64,000 bases of DNA from Devosia sp. 2618 (GTDB lineage Bacteria; Pseudomonadota; Alphaproteobacteria; Rhizobiales; Devosiaceae). The stretch covers positions 2,108,001-2,172,000 of the forward strand of contig NZ_JBEPOO010000001.1 of assembly GCF_040546815.1 (NCBI RefSeq). Reading direction: 5' to 3'. Position numbers and translations under genes: made by a program. The notes below the pieces were generated by a model that was not told where the DNA came from, ran no database searches, and was given only the letters and a program-made list of their open reading frames with translations. Positions 17,014 through 25,463 of this stretch are shown in pieces. Within the stretch, counting starts at the first letter, position 1. Every line of letters starts with the position of its first letter.

Positions 17014-18579
17014 ATGTCCGAGTATGATGCGATTGTGGTGGGTGCGGGCGTCAATGGATTGGCCGCTGCCGTCCACCTCAGCCAGCGCGGCTGGAAGGTG
17101 CTGGTTCTGGAGCGCGCTGCCAAGGCCGGCGGCGCCGTCCGCACCGAGGAAATCACCCTCCCCGGCTATCGGCACGACCTTTATGCGATGAACCTGTCGA
17201 TGTTCGCTGGCTCGGCATTCTATGCCGAACACAAGGCGGCGCTCGACGCGCAAGGCCTGGCCTTCGTTCCCGCCACCGACAGTTTTGCCAGCCCCTTCCC
17301 CGATGGCTCATGGCTCGGGGTCAGCACCGACCTCGACACCACCGCCGCACGTATCGCCGCCATCTCGCCCGCCGACGCCGCAACCTGGCGACAGATGGCC
17401 GCCGACTTCGCCTCCGAAGCCCCGTTCATCGGCGGCATTATGGGCCAACCCATGCCGTCGCTTGGCGCGGTGCGCCTGCTGGTCAAGGCTTGGCGTGAGA
17501 AGGGCCTCAACTGGGTGCGGGAGATGGTGAAGCTGCTGCTGGCCTCACCACGCAACTATCTCGACCCACGCTTTGAAAGCCCCGAGGTTCGTGCCCTGAT
17601 GGCCGCGTGGGGCCTGCATCTCGATTTTGGCCCGGACGTCGCTGGTGGGGCGGTGTTCCCTTATCTGGAATCCATGGCCAACCAGAATTTCGGCATGGTG
17701 ATTGGCCAGAGCGGCGCAGACACCATCATCAAGGCAATGGTCGGCGTTATCGAAGCGGCAGGCGGTGCGGTGCGGTGCAATGCCGAGGTTGCACAGATCG
17801 TTCAAACCAACGGGCGGGCCTCCGGCGTGACACTCACCGATGGCACGACGCTGACTGCCAAACGCGCCGTTATCGCCAACACACATCCGTCGCTTCTCGC
17901 CGACAAGCTCGTCCCGGGCATCGATCAGAAATTTGCCAAATCTGCCCAGAAATTCCGCGCCGGCCCCGGCGCCATGATGATCCATCTGGCGCTCGATAGC
18001 CTGCCGGACTGGACCGCCAGCGCCGAGCTCAAGCGCTTCGCCTATGTGCATCTGGCGCCCAGCTATAACGTGATGAGCGCCGTCTACCACGAAGCGATGT
18101 CCGGCTTGCTGCCGCGCGAACCTGTGCTGGTCGTTGGCCAGCCGACAGCGCTCGACCCAAGCCGCGCGCCCGATGGCAAGCATGTGTTGTGGGTGCAGGT
18201 GCGCGTCGTGCCCTATGAGATCAAGGGCGATGCGTCGGGCACCATTGCGGCGCGAAACTGGGATGAGGCCAAGGGTCCCTATAGCGAGCGCGTGCTCGAT
18301 TTGATCGAGCGCTATGCGCCGGGTCTGCGTGGCAAAATCTTGGGCAGTTCGGTGATTTCGCCGCTCGATCTGGAGCGGGCCAATCCCAATCTGGTTCGTG
18401 GTGACTCCCTGTCGGGCAGCCACCACCTTGACCAGAATTTCCTGTTCAGACCGGCGGGCGGATGGTCGCGGTATCGCACGCCGGTCAAGGACCTTTACAT
18501 GGTCGGCGCCAGCACGTGGCCCGGCGCCGGCACAGGTGTCGGCTCGGGCTATATGCTGGGCAAGATGCTCGCCCGTTAG
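17014..18579 (+). CDS. NAD(P)/FAD-dependent oxidoreductase, phytoene desaturase-like (paralog 2)
   Basis: A 521-residue flavoprotein of the phytoene desaturase/amine oxidase superfamily. [14 protein letters not shown] is at residues 9-22, followed by [19 protein letters not shown]; the C-terminal FAD motif is [24 protein letters not shown] 17014 is chosen because GGGGGGAG precedes it by 5 bases and the FAD motif starts at residue 8. It is divergent from the cyclase gene and convergent with the class V PLP gene (stops overlap). It is a clear paralog of the 14428-16008 protein. The substrate cannot be deduced; carotenoid synthesis is not suggested by the neighbours. Confidence 0.87.
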   Translation: MSEYDAIVVGAGVNGLAAAVHLSQRGWKVLVLERAAKAGGAVRTEEITLPGYRHDLYAMNLSMFAGSAFYAEHKAALDAQGLAFVPATDSFASPFPDGSWLGVSTDLDTTAARIAAISPADAATWRQMAADFASEAPFIGGIMGQPMPSLGAVRLLVKAWREKGLNWVREMVKLLLASPRNYLDPRFESPEVRALMAAWGLHLDFGPDVAGGAVFPYLESMANQNFGMVIGQSGADTIIKAMVGVIEAAGGAVRCNAEVAQIVQTNGRASGVTLTDGTTLTAKRAVIANTHPSLLADKLVPGIDQKFAKSAQKFRAGPGAMMIHLALDSLPDWTASAELKRFAYVHLAPSYNVMSAVYHEAMSGLLPREPVLVVGQPTALDPSRAPDGKHVLWVQVRVVPYEIKGDASGTIAARNWDEAKGPYSERVLDLIERYAPGLRGKILGSSVISPLDLERANPNLVRGDSLSGSHHLDQNFLFRPAGGWSRYRTPVKDLYMVGASTWPGAGTGVGSGYMLGKMLAR

Positions 18580-19817
18580 CCTTCGCGCAGGATCGCACCC
18601 AGCGACTGATCGAGCCGGGCGATTTCCTCGAGCGTATTGTAATGCGCCAGAGAAATCCGCACGGCGCCGCTCGCCATGGTCAGGCCAAGACGAGCCATCA
18701 GGCGCGGCGCGAACATGTGGCCATCGCGGACGCCGATGTCGCGATCGGCCAGCTTCTGCGCCAGCTGCGCTGGTGGCACTTTGGCAAAGTTGAAGCTGAT
18801 GGTGGGCACCCTGCCCTCGGCGCTATCGGTGATGCCATAGACAGTCGCGCCATGGCGATGCAGCACATCGAGCACAGCCTGCGACAGGATCATCTCGTAG
18901 CTCTGGATCGCAGCCATCGCCGAGGCAATGGCCTCGCGGCGGGTCAGCTTGGCGCCGCCCGACATGTCATGGCCGAGTTGTTCGAGATAGCGCACCGCGC
19001 CATCCATGCCCGCGACGTTCTCATAAACGAAGGTGCCGACTTCGATCTTGTGCGGCGGCTCATTGGGGATGAAGTCTTCCCGGAAGGTCGGCAGCGCGCG
19101 CAGCAAGTCCAGGCGACCCCAGAGGAAGCCCATATGCGGCGAGAAGGTCTTGTAGCCCGAGCAGACGAGATAGTCGCAATCCCAGTCCTGCACGTCGACC
19201 AGCGCGTGCGGCGTGTAATGCACACAATCGACGAAGATCTCGGCGCCAGCTTCGTGCGCCAGCTTGCCGACGGCCTTCACATCGACCAGCGTACCCAGAG
19301 CGTGGGACGCGGCGGCGCAGGCAACGAGGCGGGTGCGCTCGTTGAGCAGCGGCACCAGATCTTCGACATGCAGCGTGCCATCGTCGCGCATCTTCCAGAA
19401 CACGCATTTCGCGCCCATTGGCTCAAGCGCCAGCCAGGTCGAAACGTTCGCATCGTGATCGAGGTCGGTGACGATGATTTCGTTGCGCGCGCCCAGCGTC
19501 TGTCCAATGCCAAGGCTCACCAGACGAATGAACGATGTCGCGTTCATACCAAAGGAAATTTCGGCCGGATCATAAGCATTGACCAGCAGCGCTACGCTCT
19601 GCCGCGCCGCCGCGATCCCGGCATCCACCGAACGGCTCAGGCCATATTTGGCCCCGCGCTGCACGTTGTGGGTCAGCAGATGCTCATGCACCGCGGTCAG
19701 CGCCAGGTCAGGCAGCTGCGCGCCCGCGGCGTTGTCGAAATATAGGTGGTTGGCGTTGTGCGCGAGCGCAGGAAAGCGCGACCGAACGGCCGTGATGGGA
19801 AATTGCAGGTCTGACAC
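18576..19817 (-). CDS. class V aminotransferase/cysteine desulfurase-like PLP enzyme
   Basis: A 413-residue PLP fold-type I enzyme. The Schiff-base lysine is Lys223 in [13 protein letters not shown], with the PLP-pyridine aspartate at Asp197 (IFVDCVH) and a stacking His at 122 (DHDAN). N-terminal [11 protein letters not shown] is typical of the cysteine desulfurase-like branch, but the flexible-loop active-site Cys of SufS/IscS is not evident, so a C-N or C-S lyase or aminotransferase role is more likely. The start is GTG 19817 with AGGA about 10 bases upstream. Last gene of the amino acid transporter operon 23347-18576, so it probably acts on the imported compound or a product. Confidence 0.84.
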   Translation of the reverse strand: MSDLQFPITAVRSRFPALAHNANHLYFDNAAGAQLPDLALTAVHEHLLTHNVQRGAKYGLSRSVDAGIAAARQSVALLVNAYDPAEISFGMNATSFIRLVSLGIGQTLGARNEIIVTDLDHDANVSTWLALEPMGAKCVFWKMRDDGTLHVEDLVPLLNERTRLVACAAASHALGTLVDVKAVGKLAHEAGAEIFVDCVHYTPHALVDVQDWDCDYLVCSGYKTFSPHMGFLWGRLDLLRALPTFREDFIPNEPPHKIEVGTFVYENVAGMDGAVRYLEQLGHDMSGGAKLTRREAIASAMAAIQSYEMILSQAVLDVLHRHGATVYGITDSAEGRVPTISFNFAKVPPAQLAQKLADRDIGVRDGHMFAPRLMARLGLTMASGAVRISLAHYNTLEEIARLDQSLGAILREG

Positions 19818-19829
19818 GATGGTTTCGTC

Positions 19830-20579
19830 CTAGTGGATAAGCTGACTAAGAAAGACGCGCGCGCGCTCGTTCTTGGGGGCCTTGAAGAATTCTTCCGGCG
19901 GTGCGGTTTCGACGATCTCGCCGCGATCCATGAAGATGACGCGGTCGGCGACCTTGCGAGCAAAACCCATTTCGTGGGTCACCACGACCATGGTCATGCC
20001 GTCGCTGGCGAGCGACACCATGGTCTCGAGCACTTCGTGCACCATTTCGGGGTCAAGCGCCGACGTCGGCTCATCAAACAGCATCAGCGTTGGCTGCATG
20101 CAGAGCGAGCGGGCAATCGCCACACGCTGCTGCTGGCCGCCGGAAAGCTGGCTGGGGAACTTGCGCGCCTGCTCAGCGATATGGATGCGGGCGAGATAGC
20201 TCATCGCCATTTCCTCGGCATCCTTGCGGGAAATCTTGCGCACGGTCATCGGCGCGATGACGCAGTTTTCCAGCACCGTCAGATGCGGAAACAGATTGAA
20301 GTGCTGGAACACCATGCCGACGTCCTGGCGGACGAGGTTGAGCTGCTTGATGTCACCAGTCAGCGTCACGCCATTGACGGCGATGATGCCGTTATCGTGC
20401 TTTTCGAGCTGATTGATGCAGCGGATCATGGTGGATTTGCCCGAGCCAGAAGGTCCGCACACCACGATGCGTTCGCCGCGCGCCACATCGAGGTCGATCG
20501 AGCGGAGCGCGTGATACTCGTTGTACCATTTATTGACGCCGATCATTTGCGCGGCGAGCGGAGCCTGTGGCGTTGCCAT
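19830..20579 (-). CDS. polar amino acid ABC importer ATP-binding protein
   Basis: A 249-residue ATPase of the GlnQ/HisP type: Walker [11 protein letters not shown], signature [14 protein letters not shown], Walker [13 protein letters not shown] and switch [16 protein letters not shown], which is highly typical for polar amino acid importers. The ATG at 20579 has AAGG upstream; a 14-base gap separates it from the permease stop. The downstream PLP gene starts 12 bases after its stop. It would power the homodimeric permease encoded just upstream. Confidence 0.94.
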   Translation of the reverse strand: MATPQAPLAAQMIGVNKWYNEYHALRSIDLDVARGERIVVCGPSGSGKSTMIRCINQLEKHDNGIIAVNGVTLTGDIKQLNLVRQDVGMVFQHFNLFPHLTVLENCVIAPMTVRKISRKDAEEMAMSYLARIHIAEQARKFPSQLSGGQQQRVAIARSLCMQPTLMLFDEPTSALDPEMVHEVLETMVSLASDGMTMVVVTHEMGFARKVADRVIFMDRGEIVETAPPEEFFKAPKNERARVFLSQLIH

Positions 20580-20593
20580 GATGATAAGCCTTG

Positions 20594-21268
20594 TTAGCGG
20601 GACGTGGCGCGCTGGTTGCGCGCTTCGAGATAGCCAACCAGGCGCACCAGTGGCCAAAGGATGACCAGATAGATCAGTGCAGCGCCGATCAGCGGGGTCG
20701 GATTGGCCATCATGGCCTGGGCGTCATTGGCCTGCTTCAGCAGGTCAGGCATGGCAACGACGGATGCCAGCGCCGTGTCCTTGAACACCGAGATCGAGTT
20801 GCTTGTCAGCGGCGGAATGATGACGCGCACGGCCTGCGGCAGGATGATCTTGCGCATCGACTGCCAGAACGGCATGCCCAGGCTTGCCGCGGCCTCGAAC
20901 TGCCCCTTGGGCACGTTCTGGATGCCGGCGCGGCAGACTTCGGCGGTGAACGCCGCCAGCACCATGGACAGCGCCATCGTGGCCGAGGTGAATGAATCGA
21001 GGCGCACGCCGACAAACGGCAGCGCGTAATAGACGAGGATCAGCAGCACCAAAATGGGCAGCGCGCGGAACACGTCGATATAGACGATGGCCAGCAGCTG
21101 GATCGGACGGATCGCATAGAGCCGCACCAGACACAGCAGCAGCCCGGCGAACGTGCCGATGATGATGGTGACGATGCCAAGCATCAGAGTGTTGCCAAGC
21201 CCGCGCAGCAGGATCGGGAACGCGCGTACCAGCACTTCCCAATTGAAAAATGTGTTTATCAGATCCAT
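20594..21268 (-). CDS. polar amino acid ABC importer permease
   Basis: A 224-residue HisMQ/GlnP-type permease with about five TM helices. Signature segments are the N-terminal [20 protein letters not shown] helix, [20 protein letters not shown], and the EAA loop [19 protein letters not shown] followed by [18 protein letters not shown]. Only one permease gene is present, so the pore should be a homodimer. ATG 21268 begins the first amphipathic segment; the longer in-frame extension to 21307 runs through the terminator-proximal leader and is less likely. Confidence 0.93.
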   Translation of the reverse strand: MDLINTFFNWEVLVRAFPILLRGLGNTLMLGIVTIIIGTFAGLLLCLVRLYAIRPIQLLAIVYIDVFRALPILVLLILVYYALPFVGVRLDSFTSATMALSMVLAAFTAEVCRAGIQNVPKGQFEAAASLGMPFWQSMRKIILPQAVRVIIPPLTSNSISVFKDTALASVVAMPDLLKQANDAQAMMANPTPLIGAALIYLVILWPLVRLVGYLEARNQRATSR

Positions 21269-21319
21269 GTCACCGACCCGGCCAGTGCGTGCCCAATGGC
21301 GACACACTCAGTGTGGGAG

Positions 21320-21349
21320 AAAAGGTCCGGCGGTGACGCCCGCCGGACC
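21320..21349 (-). terminator. Hairpin with T-run between binding protein and permease genes
   Basis: GGTCCGGCGG and CCGCCGGACC form a 10-bp stem with a 6-base loop (21324-21349). On the minus strand it is followed by TTTTC. Its position after the binding-protein stop suggests an attenuating, partial intrinsic terminator that keeps permease and ATPase expression below that of the binding protein. Confidence 0.75.
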
Positions 21350-21361
21350 GTCGAAAAGCTC

Positions 21362-22150
21362 TTACTGAGCGGTAGGAATTGGCATCACGGTGACCGTGCT
21401 GGTGCCCGCGTCTGGCGCAACGCCGAACCACTTTTCGTGGATCGCGGCCAGCGTACCGTCTTCCTTCATGGCCGAGATCGCGTCGTTGATTTCGGGCAGG
21501 ATCGGCAGATCCTTCTTGGCCATCATGGCGAAGCGTTCGCCAGTCGGGATGCGGACCAGGATTGCCAGTGCGGGGATCTTGCTGATGGCATACTGGAAGC
21601 CGGCCAGTTCGCCAGCACCGCCTTCGATACGGCCGTTCTGCACGTCTAGCAGCAGGTCCTGCTGAGCGGCATAGCTGCGCACTTCGGCAATGCCGAGCTT
21701 TTCAGCATTTTCATTGGCCCAGGCTTCGCCGGTGGTCGCTGCCACAACGCCGATCACCTTGCCCTTGAGGTCTTCCAGCGTCTTCACCGACGAGGATGCC
21801 AGACCAACGATGGTGCCATCGCTGTCATAGTAAGGCTGTGTGAAAGACTGGCTCTGCAGGCGGTCATTGTTGATCGAGATCGAGGAAATGGCGAAGTCGA
21901 TACGGCCCGAGCTGGTGGCTGCGAAGAGTGCCTGGAAACCCAGTTCCTGGAATTCGACTTCCTTGCCGACGCGCTTGGCGGCTTCGGTCGCGACGTCGAC
22001 TTCAAAGCCCTCGAAGACGCCGGAGTCGTTCTTGAATTCCCATGGTGGGTTGGCTGCATAAGCGCCGACGACGATCTTGTCCTGCGCGAAGGCTGGGTTG
22101 GCGAATGCCGCGACTGCGGCAAGCGTCAGCATTGCAATGTGCTTTTTCAC
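21362..22150 (-). CDS. amino acid ABC importer substrate-binding protein (family 3)
   Basis: A 262-residue periplasmic binding protein of the SBP_bac_3 family. The signal peptide KKHIAMLTLAAVAAFANPAFAQ ends at an AFA|Q-like site. Core motifs are DKIVVGAYAANPPWEF, GFEVDVATEAAKRVGKEVEF, DFAISSISI and GKVIGVVAATTG. I choose GTG 22150 because AAGGAG lies 7 bases upstream; the ATG at 22168 has a poor RBS. The family binds polar, charged or aromatic amino acids and derivatives; the two flanking PLP enzymes suggest an amino-acid-like ligand that is then cleaved or transaminated. Confidence 0.92.
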   Translation of the reverse strand: MKKHIAMLTLAAVAAFANPAFAQDKIVVGAYAANPPWEFKNDSGVFEGFEVDVATEAAKRVGKEVEFQELGFQALFAATSSGRIDFAISSISINNDRLQSQSFTQPYYDSDGTIVGLASSSVKTLEDLKGKVIGVVAATTGEAWANENAEKLGIAEVRSYAAQQDLLLDVQNGRIEGGAGELAGFQYAISKIPALAILVRIPTGERFAMMAKKDLPILPEINDAISAMKEDGTLAAIHEKWFGVAPDAGTSTVTVMPIPTAQ

Positions 22151-22218
22151 GTCTGTTCTCCTTGTCATGCCTCGGCATGTTCCCTGTCGGCACGTCTCGC
22201 CCGCTAAGGGCTTGGCAC

Positions 22219-22235
22219 TCCGGCCTCAGGCCGGA
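22219..22235 (-). other. Hairpin with a stop codon in its loop
   Basis: TCCGGCC and GGCCGGA (7-bp arms) enclose the three bases that are the TGA stop of the kynureninase-like gene (22226-22228). No T-run follows. It lies between the first and second genes of the operon, so it may slow or partly attenuate transcription, or protect the mRNA end. Confidence 0.5.
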
Positions 22236-23347
22236 ATTAGTTCACCCAGTGCAGCGCACAGGGCGGCAATATCTTCGCTTTGGCTCACAACGCCGGGCGA
22301 CAAGCGCAGCGTTGAGCCGCGCGCATCGCAGTAAAGCCTGCGCGCCCGCAACTGGCCAACCAGTTCGGACGGCGTCACGGTTTCGGGCAGGCGCAGCATG
22401 ATGCTGCCGCCACGTTGTGCCGCCGTTTCAGGCGACGCGAGGCGCAGCCCCCTGCCCTTGGCCCAGTCGATAATCTGCTCGCCCAGCGCGCGGTTATGCG
22501 CGGCGACGACGTTGATGCCGGTTTCTTCAACCCAGAGCAGCCCCGGCAGCGAGGCGACGCTGGCCAGAATGGCGGGCGTGCCATGGTCAAAGCGGCGGGC
22601 ATCGTCCGCATAGGCAAAGGCATTGAGGTCCCAAGAGAACGGATTGGGCTGGCTGAACCAGCCGCGCAGTTCGGGCTCGCATTGGCTCAGCAGGCTTGGC
22701 TTCACATAGAGGATGCCGGCGCCCGACGTGCCGCACAGCCACTTCAGCGAAGTGGACACCACGAAGTCGGGATCAAGCGAGGACACAGTGAACGGCGCAA
22801 CGCCAACACCTTGGGTAATATCGACACCGACCAGCGACCCCACGCTGCGGCCATGCGCAACCAGAGCCTCAAGATCACAGCGGTAGGAGGCCGTCGAAGT
22901 GACCTGCGTCAGCAGCGCCAGCGCCACATCGGACTGCCAGCGCGCGATCACGTCCTCGTCGCGCACCCAGGTTTCCCCAGCCCGCAGCGGCACCGTATCG
23001 AGCGTGAAGTTGAAGCGCTTCGCCAGACCCGCCAGCAGGAAGTGGAGGCTCGGGAAGCAGTCGCCGGCAACCAGCACGCGGCGACCCGCCAGCGTTCCAG
23101 CAGGCAGCGCGCCAATCAGGTTATAGAGCCCGGAGGTGACGTTTTCGGTTGAGGTCAGTGTGCCGGGTACTGCCTCGATCAGGCGCTCCCAGGCCGAGAT
23201 AAAAGTCTGGCGGGTCTGCAGGGCGGCGGGCCATTGTCCGTCATCTTCGGCCGACCAGACCTCGGCAAATGTGCTTAGCGCTGAGGCGACCGCCTTGGCT
23301 TTGCCGGGAAACGTGCCGATCGAATGGTACAGAAAATAGCCGCTCAT
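22226..23347 (-). CDS. kynureninase-like class V PLP enzyme
   Basis: A 373-residue PLP fold-type I enzyme. The PLP aspartate is Asp176 in GVDITQGVG and the Schiff-base lysine Lys202 in STSLKWLCGTSGAG, placed as in kynureninases (GYKYLNGGPGAP). The region FDHGTPAILASVASL near the C-terminal domain also resembles the kynureninase FLCGTPPILSL segment. Identity is low enough that another C-C or C-N lyase or aminotransferase is possible. ATG 23347 is used (GTG 23356 is the alternative). First gene of the operon with the amino acid importer, behind a promoter covered by an 18-bp palindrome. Confidence 0.8.
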   Translation of the reverse strand: MSGYFLYHSIGTFPGKAKAVASALSTFAEVWSAEDDGQWPAALQTRQTFISAWERLIEAVPGTLTSTENVTSGLYNLIGALPAGTLAGRRVLVAGDCFPSLHFLLAGLAKRFNFTLDTVPLRAGETWVRDEDVIARWQSDVALALLTQVTSTASYRCDLEALVAHGRSVGSLVGVDITQGVGVAPFTVSSLDPDFVVSTSLKWLCGTSGAGILYVKPSLLSQCEPELRGWFSQPNPFSWDLNAFAYADDARRFDHGTPAILASVASLPGLLWVEETGINVVAAHNRALGEQIIDWAKGRGLRLASPETAAQRGGSIMLRLPETVTPSELVGQLRARRLYCDARGSTLRLSPGVVSQSEDIAALCAALGELIPA

Positions 23348-23381
23348 GAGCCCCACTCAGCGCCTCATTAGGCACTGTTAG

Positions 23382-23427
23382 ATATTTTGATCAAAATATA
23401 CTTTAGACTTAAAAGGAGTTCTGACAA
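23382..23427 (-). promoter_or_regulatory. Promoter of the PLP/amino acid importer operon with 18-bp palindromic operator
   Basis: On the minus strand TTGTCA (complement of 23422-23427), a 16-bp spacer and TAAAGT (complement of 23400-23405) make a sigma-70 promoter. Immediately downstream, over the start point, is the perfect palindrome ATATTTTGATCAAAATAT (23382-23399). This is repressor geometry. The arms recur at 16940-16959. Confidence 0.65.
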
Positions 23428-23570
23428 GTGAGATTTTTGGGGCGCACAAAGTTGTGCCCACAAGCTTCAAAAGTGGTCCAGAGATGTCCACATTTTGTGG
23501 GGCACCAAAAGGCCGCCGCGCACTATCACATGAGAATCCGTCGTCGCCCGTAACTACCTAAAAAGCTTCA

Positions 23571-23617
23571 ATAAAAAAGGAGCAGCGCCCGCACCGTTTA
23601 GTGTGCGCGGGCGCTGC
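23571..23617 (-). terminator. Rho-independent terminator of the sugar importer operon
   Basis: GCAGCGCCCGC (23582-23592) and GCGGGCGCTGC (23607-23617) form an 11-bp stem with a 14-base loop. On the minus strand the stem is followed by TCCTTTTTT (complement of 23573-23581). It lies 48 bp after the stop of the sugar ABC ATPase and insulates the amino acid importer operon. The surrounding 23428-23664 shows no other gene. Confidence 0.9.
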
Positions 23618-23664
23618 CCTTATGGCTCTGTCTGTTACTGGCAGGAGCGAGCCTGCGCAACCTC

Positions 23665-24393
23665 TTAAGTCAGCACAACGTGGCGGGTCAGCTCGTCGAT
23701 CGTCGTGTCGGCTTTCGCCACATCGAACACCTTGGTGCCATGACTCATGATCACGAAGCGGTCGCAGACCTGGTAGGCATGATACAGATTATGCGTCACC
23801 AGCACGCTCGACACGCCCTCAGCCTTGAGCTTGAGCACCTGATTGAGCAGCGCCTCGGTTTCACGCACCGACAGGGCCGAGGTCGGCTCGTCGAGCAGCA
23901 GCACACGGCGCTTGAAGAACACCGCCCGCGCAATTGCCACCGCCTGCTTCTGTCCGCCCGAGAGATCGCCCACCAGCTTGTCGGGCGAGTCGATGCCCGA
24001 AATATGCACCGCGCTTTCCAGCACCTGCATGGCGATGGTGCGCATGCCCTTGAGATCGAGAAAACCAAAACGGTCGGTCATCTCACGCCCAAGGAAGATG
24101 TTGCGCGAGATCGAGAGGCAATCGACCAGAGCCGTGTTCTGGTAGATCGTCTCGATGCCCGCCTCGGCGGAGTCACGACGGCAGGTGAAGTCCTTCTTTT
24201 CGCCGTCGATCGAGATATAGCCGGACCCCGGCTGATGGATGCCCGAGATCAGATTGACGGTGGTCGACTTGCCGGCGCCATTGTCGCCGAGCAGCCCGAC
24301 CACTTCGCTATGGCCCACTTCAAAACTCAGGTCGGTCAGTGCCTTCAGCGGACCGAAGGACTTGTTGATGTTGTGCAGCGCGAGCAAGCTCAT
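23665..24393 (-). CDS. sugar-type ABC importer ATP-binding protein (single domain)
   Basis: A 242-residue ATPase of the CUT2 class: Walker A GDNGAGKST, signature LSGGQKQAVAIARA, Walker [12 protein letters not shown] and VLVTHNLYHAY. CUT2 systems usually have a fused double ATPase of about 500 residues (RbsA/XylG); this is the single-domain form known from FrcA-like systems, so it should act as a homodimer. It overlaps the permease stop by ATGA and is followed by a strong terminator. SVRETEALL after Walker B is normal for the subgroup. Confidence 0.92.
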   Translation of the reverse strand: MSLLALHNINKSFGPLKALTDLSFEVGHSEVVGLLGDNGAGKSTTVNLISGIHQPGSGYISIDGEKKDFTCRRDSAEAGIETIYQNTALVDCLSISRNIFLGREMTDRFGFLDLKGMRTIAMQVLESAVHISGIDSPDKLVGDLSGGQKQAVAIARAVFFKRRVLLLDEPTSALSVRETEALLNQVLKLKAEGVSSVLVTHNLYHAYQVCDRFVIMSHGTKVFDVAKADTTIDELTRHVVLT

Positions 24394-25415
24394 GACGATG
24401 CCCCCCGGCGATCAAGGCCGTGATTGAAGATGGACGCCGCTACGATCAGCGTGGCGATGAACATGTCGAGATAAAAGCCCGGCGCACGGAGCAGCAGCAG
24501 CACATCGGTGATGGTGAAAATCAGCATGACGCCGAGAAACACGCCAAGGATTGAGCCCCGCCCGCCGCGCAGCGATAGTCCGCCGATGACGCAGGCGGCG
24601 ATGGCCTGCAGTTCGAGCCCCGCGCCCTGCCCGGGCTGAACGCTGCCGACGCGAGTGGTGGCCAGGATGCCAGCAAAGGCCGCCATGAAACCGGCAATGG
24701 CGAAGGCCGCCAGCTTGATGCGCGCCGTGTCGATACCGATGGCCGTTGCCGCCGAGCGATTGCCGCCGGTGGCAAAGACGTGGTTGCCGAATTTGTGGCG
24801 ATGCAGCAGCGCCCAGAAAATCAGGCATAGGCCGATGAACCAGATGAAGGCGGCGTTGATACCAAAGATCGTGCCCGAAAACGCGGCGCTAAAGGCAGGG
24901 TTCGGATCGAACCGCACCTGCACCGCGCCATTGATCAGCAGCACGGCACCGCGCCAGAACAGCAGCCCGCCCAGCGTCACAATGAATGACGGTAGATTAA
25001 ACCTCAGCGTCAGCAGCCCATTGAGCGAGCCGATGGCCGCGCCGACCAGCAGCCCGATGGGCGCAGCGAGAAACGCATCGACGCCATTACCGACCAGCAT
25101 GGCCATGACGACGGCGGTAAAGGTGTAGACCGAGCCGATGGAGAGATCGAACTCACCGGCGATCATCAAAATGCCGGCGCCGAGCGCCAGGCAGCCCAAT
25201 ACGGGAACCGAGCGCATCAGGATCCCCATATTCTGGGGCGAGAGATAGCGGAAGTCGTCGGGGAACAGCAGGCCAGCGATGATGCACACGGCTTGCACCA
25301 CCAAGAAGACCAGAAGAATGGCGCCCGCCGGCATGGTCAGAAGGCCGTTGAGCCAGTCTGCTGCCGTTCGTCTGGGCGTGGCGGCGCGATCATCGATCAT
25401 GTCGGTCACGGTCAT
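24390..25415 (-). CDS. sugar-type ABC importer permease (CUT2, FrcC/RbsC-like)
   Basis: A 341-residue permease of the BPD_transp_2 family with 8-10 TM helices. Typical segments are GILMIAGEFDLSIGSVYTF, LPSFIVTLGGLLFWRGAVLL, the cytoplasmic GGNRSAATAIGID loop that contacts the ATPase, and ACVIGGLSLRGGRGSILG. The arrangement matches RbsC/FrcC. The gene lies between the binding protein gene (48-base gap with a hairpin) and the ATPase. A pentose, hexose or polyol ligand is likely, but nothing in the sequence identifies it. Confidence 0.93.
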   Translation of the reverse strand: MTVTDMIDDRAATPRRTAADWLNGLLTMPAGAILLVFLVVQAVCIIAGLLFPDDFRYLSPQNMGILMRSVPVLGCLALGAGILMIAGEFDLSIGSVYTFTAVVMAMLVGNGVDAFLAAPIGLLVGAAIGSLNGLLTLRFNLPSFIVTLGGLLFWRGAVLLINGAVQVRFDPNPAFSAAFSGTIFGINAAFIWFIGLCLIFWALLHRHKFGNHVFATGGNRSAATAIGIDTARIKLAAFAIAGFMAAFAGILATTRVGSVQPGQGAGLELQAIAACVIGGLSLRGGRGSILGVFLGVMLIFTITDVLLLLRAPGFYLDMFIATLIVAASIFNHGLDRRGASS

Positions 25416-25433
25416 ATCCTAGTTGATAGGGTT

Positions 25434-25455
25434 GCCCCGGCCCGCAGGCCGGGGC
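25434..25455 (-). other. Intercistronic GC-rich hairpin after the sugar-binding protein gene
   Basis: GCCCCGGCC and GGCCGGGGC form a 9-bp stem with a 4-base loop 9 bases after the binding-protein stop. No T-run follows. As at 8242-8274 and 21320-21349 it sits exactly between a binding-protein gene and the downstream transporter genes, consistent with differential expression. Confidence 0.6.
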
Positions 25456-25463
25456 CGTTCATT

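Noticed and set aside
18576..19817. Calling the class V PLP protein SufS/IscS
   Set aside because: No sulfur-assembly genes are nearby and the active-site cysteine loop is not evident; the gene sits in an amino acid importer operon.
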